From Rheinheimera sp. A13L (lineage in GTDB: Bacteria > Pseudomonadota > Gammaproteobacteria > Enterobacterales > Alteromonadaceae), in the NCBI RefSeq assembly GCF_000217935.1, contig NZ_AFHI01000013.1, positions 1 through 64,000 on the forward strand: 64,000 nucleotides of DNA, given 5' to 3'. The position numbers were made by a program, and so were the translations under genes. Below, piece by piece: positions 1 through 9,100 of the stretch (positions are counted from its first letter, which is position 1; each line of letters opens with the position of its first letter). The notes beneath the pieces are model-generated. The model did not search any database and was not told the origin of the DNA. It saw only the letters and a program-made list of their open reading frames with translations.

Positions 1-169
1 GCTGCAACATCAATGACTTAGGGTATTAGTCGTTAGGGCGACCCTAAAGGTCGCCCCTACAATAAATTCATCTGTATCCTGCAAAAAAACGTAGGGGCGG
101 GGTTAATCCCCGCCCTTTTATTGATACCGCGGTGCTATAGACGGGCAGGGGCAAGCCCGGCCCCTACAT
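1..169. repeat. Cluster of GC-rich palindromic repeats behind the NRPS operon
   Basis: The window opens with GCTGCAACATCAATGACTTA, nearly the same sequence that ends the tandem repeats near 39.4-39.7 kb. Three palindromes follow: GGGCGACC/GGTCGCCC at 36-43 and 49-56, GGGCGGGG/CCCCGCCC at 95-102 and 108-115 (then TTTT), and a third at about 139-169 that lies inside the NRPS reading frame. Related units with a CCCCTAC edge occur near 39.66, 49.1 and 54.5 kb, so this is a dispersed REP-like family. The hairpins may also stop transcription or stabilise the NRPS mRNA 3' end (inference). Confidence 0.75.
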
Positions 170-3100
170 ACGCCACCAAAGCCTCTGCCAATTCAACTGA
201 CAGCGGATCAAAATGTCCGGCCTGGTAAGGTACTACTTCCACTCTGGCCGCAAAGTCTTCAATAAAATTAGCCGGGGTCCTCAGATAGGCCTGTTCTAAC
301 AGCTGCAAATTCTCCGCCAATGTACCGCCTGAAGCGCAGGATGCTTTATACAACCTGACTTTGCTCTGCACTGGAGTGCAGGGCAGATGTCGGGCGTTGA
401 TATTCTGACTGCTGTCGTAACTGGCCAGCAGTCTATCCAGCTCTGGCGAAAGTAACCGGGCTTTATTCAGACTGAAATAGCTGTCGATCAGTTGCACAGA
501 GCCTGGTGTCTGCTGTTGTTGTTCCAGCAAACGACAGACTTCAAGCGCCAGTACACCACCAAAACTCCAGCCGACAAAATGCCATGGGCCTTGTGGTTGC
601 AGATGTTTAATCAGCGGAATAAGCTGCTGAGCAAGTTCAGTGAAACTTGTGGAAGCAGCTTGTCCGGCATGCTGATCTGCTAAATAACGGTAGAAGTTAT
701 TGAACAAAACCACACGAGTGTTGGGCAGCTTCTCAAGCAAAGGCTGATAAAAATCAACACTATCACCTTCACCCGGCGGAAATACAAACACTGTGTTGGC
801 TTGTTCTCCCTGGTGCAACTGGTACGGAGCAAACTGCGGGTAATCACAAAGCGATGGGAGTACAGGGCCTTTGTGCTGCAAGCAATGATCAATCAGCTGC
901 AACAGACGTTGTTCCAGACAGTGGGCGAGCTGGTCGCTAAACTGCTGGCCATACAAGGCTGTGCAGGAAAATCTGAGCTGCTGATCCTGAAACACCGCCA
1001 AAATACTCACAGGGTCCAGAGCATCCTGCTGTGATGGATAATTAGCGCCACTGGATTCAGCCAGGATCTGCCAGTCATCGGCAGCGTTACCCGCATTAAT
1101 TTGTCCCAGATAGTTGAAGCTCACCGCCAGTTGTTTTGCTTTAGGTTGGCGGTAACAACCTGAGCTGATATAACTCTGGCCATAGCCCGAAGCGCGTCGC
1201 AGCGTTTCTTTGTTGTAATGAATGTTGTGTGCCAGGTCGTCCGTTGCCGCCAACAACACAGGGTAAAAACTGGTAAACCAGCCTAAAGTCCGGTTCAGGT
1301 TCAGGCTGCTGTTAGTCGTTTGGCGACCATGACTTTCCAGCAGCACAGCCTGATCGGTATTGCCCCAGATGTCCCGTAATGCCAGGGCTAAAGCCGACAA
1401 CAATAACTCGTTGATTTCGGTCTGATAAGCCAGATGAGCCTGCTGCATCAGCACCTTCGATTGCGCTTTTGTCAGTTGCAGCTGCGCCTGGGTACTAGTT
1501 GTGATCGCAGGTTTTTTTATTTCAGGCAGAGCCGCACAAAAGGCCTGCCAATAAAATGCCGGATACAACTGTGGTGCTGCCTGTTGTTCTGCAACCCATT
1601 GCCGGTAACTGCTGGTTTTCTCTGGCAATTGCTGGTGTTGATAAAGAGCTTTTAAATCTTCCACCAGCAGACGCCAGCTGACTGCATCAATCAGTAAATG
1701 ATGGCAGGCAAAAAACACCCGTGCACTTTGATCCGGGTAGTTGTACAGATAAGCCAGTTTAAACAGCGGGCCTTGTTCAATATCAAACTGGCTTTGCCAT
1801 TCAGACAATTGCTGCTCCAGCCCTTCTTCTGTGACGGTAGATCGGTCCAGTTGTTCGATATGAAGCTGCGGCACATCGGCCAGATAAGACTGCTGGTAGC
1901 CATCAGCCGTACGGCTGAACCGGACTCTTAACATATCGTGATGCGTGACCAGTTGTCTGGCCGCTTGCAGCAACAGCTCTGGTTTTAACGGCTGAACCTG
2001 GAGTAAAAACGACTGATTCCAGTAGTTCTGATCCACCACCTGACCCGATTGCACCAAATCAAAAAACCATTGCTGAATGGGCAGTAACTCAAAGCTACCG
2101 CTGAGTTGCCCTTGCTCTGCAATCATGTCCTGTTGCTCTTGTTGTTGATCCAGCAGCAGCGCCATGGCTTTTAAACTACGGTGTTGCATCAGGTTTTTCA
2201 CAGTGCAGTGCCAGCCGGATTTTTTCAATAAAGCCACAAGCTGCATCACCAGTATTGAGTCGCCTCCTGACTGGAAAAAATCATCATTGCGTCCGACTCT
2301 GACATCACCCAGCAATTGCTGCCAAAGTATCGCCAGTTGCTTTTCTGTGGCCGTCGCAGGACAGATGTAATAGTGCTGTAGTTGTGGCAAAGGCAATGCG
2401 GCTTCATCTAACTTGCCGTTGCTGGTCAAGGGCAATTGCGGCAGCCTTAACCAGTGATCGGGTTGCATAAAATCTGCCAGTCGTGGTTTGAGCTCTGCAA
2501 CTATGGGCTCTATATCGGGCTTTGAGCTCACCAGATAAGCCAGCAACTGATCACGGCCATTGACCTGATGCAGCTTCAACGCCACCTGTTGCACATCGTT
2601 ATGGCTGAGCAACTGCTGCTCTATTTCTGCAAGTTCAATACGATAACCACGTAATTTGAGTTGTTTATCTTTCCGGCCCTGAAAGACCAGTTGGCAGTTG
2701 TTTGTATCGTCCTGATGCCAGCGCACCAGATCACCGGTTTTATACAAGCGATCACCGGCAATAAAGGGGCTTGGAATAAAAGAGGCCTGGTTAAGCTCTG
2801 GCTGATTCAGATAACCTCTGGCAACAGCGACACCGCCAATATAAAGCTCGCCTGTCACTTCAACAGGCACAGGCTCCAGTTCAGAGTCCAGCACATAAAG
2901 GCTGGTGTGGTTCAGCGGTAAACCAATGCTGGCAGGCTGAGTCAGGTTAACTTTTGTCAGACTGGAGGTAATAGCAGCTTCAGTGACACCATATTCGGCA
3001 TAAATTTCAACATGGCTAAAACGCTGTAAGGCGGCAGAGCTTGCAGCAGCACCGCCATAAATCAGGTACTTCAGCTTGGGAAAACACTCCGGCTGCAGTA

Positions 3101-6100
3101 GATCCAGCACAGCACCAGATAAAATCAGATGGCTGACGTTGTGCATGCTGGACTGGTTAAAGTCTATTTCTTTACTCAGCAATAACTTAGCACCAGAGAG
3201 CAGTGCATTCATAATCACAGCGACTGCAGCGTCAAAAGCATAAGACAAGCCAAGATAAAGCACTGAGCCAGGACCTGTCTGGTACCTTTGACGCTGTTGC
3301 AGCACCGTATTAAGCACAGACTGATGCTCAATAAGCACACCTTTAGGCACACCCGTAGTGCCTGAAGTGTAAATGACATAAGCTAAATCCCGCTCTGACA
3401 ACAGAATGCCAGGCGCAGTGCTGGCCTGCTGCGACAGATCAAGCTGGTCCAGATAAAGCATCTGGCATTGCTCTGGTAAATCCTGCTGGCCATGCTGATA
3501 AGCATCAGAAAGGCTCAAGACCAGCTTAGCCTGGGTGTCTTTAAGTATATGCTGCAGACGTTGTGAAGGAGTTGCAGGCTCAACTGGCACCCAGGCAGAA
3601 CCTGTTTTCAGTACGGCCAGAATAGCCACTATCATCCAGATAGATCGTGGCAGCAACAGAGCGATCATCTGCTGTTCTTCACCACCCAGTTGCACTAACT
3701 GATGCGCCAATTGGCTGGATAAAGCATCCAGCTCTGCATAGGTCAGCTGTTGATCGTCCAGTTGCACTGCGATCTGCTGTGGATAAGCGGCCACCTGAAG
3801 TGCAAATATCGCATTGAGTGTGGTGTTGTACTCTTTCGCTGAATTTTTATCTGAATCGGTCTGTTGCCTGTCGCCCAGTGCCAGCATAGCCAGTTTTTGC
3901 TCTCTGGTAAGCAAAGACAACTGGCTGTTTTGGCTTTGAGGTGAGGCGACCACTTGCTGCAGCAGATTAACAAAACCTTGTTGTATCAGCTGAATACGTT
4001 TTTCGCTGAATAAAGAACTGGCATAGTTCAGTACACCGCTGATCTGTTGATCGCGCAGTTCCAGCTGCAAGGACAGATCGTATTTGGCAGTGCATCCGCC
4101 AGCAGGCAAAGGGGCAGGGCTTAACCAGTCCAGTGTTGAGGCTTTCTCCGCAAAAGTCTGGACTGAAAACATCACCTGAAACAGCGGGTGGCGGCTGGCA
4201 TCCCGCTCTATGGACAGTTGCTCTAACAGCTGTTCAAAAGGCAAATGCTGATAACGCTGTGCTTCGGTATTTTGTTGACTCACTTGTGCTAACAGAGCCG
4301 GAAAGTCTGCTTTTGGATTGATACTGTGGTGTAGTACCTGAGTATTGACAAAAAAACCTATCAAGGCATCAGAGCCTGGCAACTGGCGATTGGCCATAGG
4401 AGTGCCCAGCAGTATGTCCTGTTGCCCTGTCAGTTTATGCAGGGTTAAGCTCCAGACGCTCAGCAGCAAAGTATAAACAGAGACCTGCTGCTGCCTTGCT
4501 AACGCCTGCACTTGGGCGGATAAAGGCTGGCCCAGACTGAAGTGATAGTCAGCACCCTGGTAATCAAAGGTTTTTGGTCTGGGGTAACAGGGACGTAAAT
4601 CCAGCGGTGGCACCTGATTTAAATTCTGCCAATAGGGGTTCTGCTCAAGCGCCACGGGCTGTTGTTGCTGCCAGCGTGCAAAGTCACGGTACTGGTAATC
4701 CAAAGGCGGCAGTTGGGCATTGTGCTGATACAACTGGTCCAATTCAGAAAACAGCAGATCCATACTCCAGCCATCAAAAGCTATATGGTGCAGCAGGATC
4801 AGTAAATAATAAGTACCGTCGTCAAGCTCAAATACAGTGGCACGAATGGGCAGTTGCGCCTCAAGCACAAAAGGCATCTGCACTGCAGCCTGGATCTGTT
4901 CCGGCAATTGATCGGCCTTCAGTTGTTGATAATCCAGATGAAAACGATCAGCAGACACCAACTGCTGCCAGGCTTTGCCATCATGCTCTTCAATCACTGA
5001 GCAAAGCACCTGCTGGTGACAAATTAAGCCAGTGAATGCCTGTTGCAAGCGAGCGAAATCCAGTGTTTTTAACTGCAGCAACATAGGAATATGATAAGCC
5101 GTGCTTTGTGGCTCAAGCTGATATAAAAACCACAGCCGGTTTTGTGAGAAAGACAACGGAGCTCTGTGGTTCTCAGGCTCTGATACAGGCAGGTTTTGCT
5201 GCTGTTTATCGCCTATGCTGTTGCCTCTGCAGTGTTTGATAAGCGCAGCAATAGTTCTGTAGTGAAACAAATCGGCCACAGCCAGCGGCCAGCCGGCCTC
5301 TTTGGCTAACTTATGACACAGCAGCAAGGCTTTCATGGAATTGCCGCCTAAACGGAAAAAGTCATCCGTCAGACCTACCACATTCAGTTCCAGCACCTGT
5401 TGCCATATCTGGTAGATCTGCTGCTCTAAGGCCGTTTTTGGCTCCTGGTACTCTGCGGCTGCCGTTTGATCCCGTCTTGGCTTTGGCAAAGCGGCTCTGT
5501 CCAGTTTGCCATTGGCCGTCAGATAAAATTGTTCAACCCGGATATAGACTTCAGGCCACATATAATCAGGTAAATACCGGGCGACGACCTCTGTCAGTTG
5601 CTCTGCACTAAGCTCACAATCGGCCTGATAATAGGCCAGCAGATAAGCGTCGCTTTGTTGCTCTTGGACGGCCAGCACCAGAACCTGCTGTATGCGGCTG
5701 TCTTTTTGCAATGTGCTTTCAATTTCTGCCAATTCAATACGGTGGCCACGAATTTTGACCTGAAAATCAGTACGGCCTTTGTATTCCAACTGACCGTCCA
5801 GTCTTTGTTTCACCAGATCACCGGTTTTATACAGTCGCTGCTGGTTCTGTGGGTGAATAATAAAACGCTCTGCCGTCAGCTCCGGCCTGTTCAGATAACC
5901 CCGGGCTAATCCCGCACCGCCGATAAACAATTCGCCGATCACACCAGAAGGCAGGAACTGTAGCTCTGAACCCAACACATAAATCTGCTCATGCGCTAAG
6001 GCATTGCCAATCAGCAGTGGATTGTTGTCTGTCTTGTTGTCTGAATAGTCGCCTGCGCCGTTGTTTTTGTCATAAAGATGGCTGGTACTCCAAATCACAG

Positions 6101-9100
6101 TTTCAGTAGGGCCATACACATTCACCACCTGGGCAAACTGCTGCTGCAACTGCTGTAATAGGTCTTGATCCAGCGCCTCACCACCAACCAGACAAGTGAT
6201 AGCACTGAAATCAGCTCCCTGCATCGCCAGCAGGGTACGCAACACCGAAGGGGTTTGCTGAATAAGGTTGATCTGTGGATGGCGTTGTAAATCCGGCACA
6301 GCGTTTTGCAGATCGGATAAATACAAAGTGCCACCACGGAGCAGGGGGATACCATACTCCAGGCCAAAAATATCAAAAGTGACAGAGGTTAAAGAGAGCA
6401 ACTGAACCTGCTGATCATCCGGTATATAAAGCGGGAAGTTCAGCAAAAAGTCAGTAAAGCTGTGCTGTTCAATCATCACGCCTTTGGGCTGGCCTGTGGT
6501 GCCTGAGGTATAAATCACATAGGCCAGATCGGTGCTGCTGGCGTAAAGCGCTAAGGCGGTTTTGGGCTGGTTGTGATGTCTGCTGCTCGCCGGGTTATAC
6601 AGCTCAACTTCAGTTGCTAACTCTGTTCTGTCGGTTAACAGCAGGCGGCAATCCGTGTCCTGCAGCATAAACCGGATGCGCTCTAATGGCTGATCCGGAC
6701 TCAAAGGTACATAAGCGGCGCCAGCTTTCAGGATAGCCAATATCGACAGAATAAGCTCTGGCCCCCGTGGTAGTAACAAAGCAATTAAATCGCCCCTGTC
6801 GCAGCCTTGCTGGCGTAACTGATGGGCGAGCTGATTGGACTGGTGATCCAGTTGCTGATAAGTCCAGCTTTGGTTTTGCCATACCAGGGCTTTTTTTGTC
6901 GGTGTCAGTGCTGCTTGTTGGTAAAATAATCCGGCAAAAGTGGCGCCGTTGTGTTCAGGAGCTGCTGCTTTTGTTGCGGATAACGCCAGTTGATCTGCAG
7001 TGCTAAACCACTGCAGTTGTTTGACAGGTGTTTGAGGTTGCTCTGCTATATGCTGCATTAACACCAGATAACGTTCGGTCAGGCGCTGCATGGTGTTTTT
7101 ATTAAAAAGTGCAGTGGAAAAGTTCAGCGCTCCAAGTAACTCTTCGCCTTCATCTTTGATATACAAAGACAAATCGTATTTGGCGACCTGGTAATTTTCG
7201 CCTAAATCAAAGGCAGAAAAATAGTCCGACCGGGTTGTATCGACAAACTGGTCCATCGAAAACAGCAGCTGGAACACCGGATGACGGGATTGATCCGGCT
7301 GTAGCTTCAGTAGATCAACCAGATACTCAAAAGGCAGGTCCTGATTCTGTTGAGCTTCTGTGACCCTGGTCACCACATGCTCAAGCCATTGCTCAGCGCT
7401 TTGATCGGGCTCTATCTGCAGGCGAAGCGGCAGGGTGTTGACAAAAAAGCCAATCAGCTGCTCTGTGTGCTGATGATGCCGGTTCGCAAAAGGTGTGCCG
7501 ACAAGGATATCCTGCTGGCCGCAGTACTTATGCAGCAGTACAGCAAAACCTGACAACATCAGGCTATACAAGGTGCAACCACGGGCAGCTGCCAGCGCTT
7601 TTAACTTTGTGGTTAAAGCACCAGGAAACTGAAACAGCAGGTTATCACCGGCATAACTGAGTTTGGCAGGGCGTGGCTTATCCAATGGCATCTGCAGCGG
7701 GCTTAACTGGTGCAACTGCTGCTGCCAGTAGTTTAACTGGGAGTCAAACTGACCTTCGGCAAAAGCCTGACGTTGCCAGTGGCCGTAGTCCTTGTACTGC
7801 AGTGGCAACTGAGCTAACTGCAGGGGCTGGCCTTTACAGAAATGATGCATGGCCTGTTCCAGCTCTGCCATAAAAAGGCCATGGCTCCAGCCGTCAAAGG
7901 CGCTGTGGTGAATGTTGATCAACAGCACTGTGTTTTGGCCTGGCGTCAGTTCAAAACACCAGGCTTTGATGGGGATGTTCTGCTCTAAGTTAAAGCAGTA
8001 GTTGACGTAGCGCTTAAAAGTTTCGGCAAATTCATTATCAGCAAGCTCTACTCTTTCAAGCCTGAAGCTGTCTGGGGCTTGAAGTAGTAAACGGGCTTGC
8101 TCATCTTTTTGCCTGATCAAAGAGCGTAATACCTGATGTCGTTCTACCAGCAGCGCCAGACTTTGCTGCAACTGTAGGGTCGAACCTGTTTGCACTTTTA
8201 ACGCAATAGGAATGTTGTAGGCTGTATTGCATGCATCGTAGTGATGTAAAAACCACAGCCGTTGCTGAGCAAAAGACAAACTGGGTTCGGCCAGAAAACA
8301 GGGCTGTATAGTACGCTGCTGTTGGCTTTCTTGTTTTAAACTGAGGTTTGAATTCTGTTTTATATTCAGTAACGCGTTACGAATGTTTTTATCGGCAAAC
8401 AGTCGTGCTACAGGGTAGTGGGCGTGCAAGAGTTCGGCCATCGCATGAGAGACACTGATCGCCAGTATGGAGTTACCACCGAGTCGGAAAAAGTCGTCTT
8501 CAACTCCCACTTTGTCTAATTTCAGCACCTGTTGCCATAAAGCACAGAGCTGTTTTTCCTGCTCCGTGGCTGGTGCCAGATACTGCTCTGTTTTCAGTTC
8601 TGGCTCTGGCAGGGCCTTGCGGTCCAGCTTGCCATTGACATTCACCGGAAAACGGCTCAGGCCAATAAAATGGTCAGGCACCATATAATCGGGTAATTTT
8701 TTTAATAACAAAGCACGCAGCTGATCAGCTTCTGGCATGGCTTCAGTTTGGCAATAGGCCACAAGCTGGTCTTGCCCTGAGGCTTGTTTGACCATCACTA
8801 AGGCCTGGCTTATCTGTGGCAAAGCACAAAGTGCCGCTTCAATTTCACCCAGTTCAATACGAAAGCCACGTAACTTCACCTGAAAGTCATTGCGGCCCAG
8901 ATACTCTATATTGCCGTCAGCACGCATTCTTACTCTGTCACCGGTTTTATACATACGCCGGCCAGCCTGAGCATTGTCTGTGGCATGGTAAAAAGGGTTA
9001 GCTAAAAAGCGTTCAGCGGTCAGCTCCGGCAAATTCAGATAACCACGGGCTACGCCATGGCCTGCAATATAAAGCTCGCCCGCCACGCCTTTGGGTACCA

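Noticed and set aside
4574-5035. 153-aa open frame on the plus strand inside the second NRPS gene
   Set aside because: It lies antisense to a condensation domain with intact motifs, has no ribosome binding site I trust and reads as low-complexity translation of the opposite strand.
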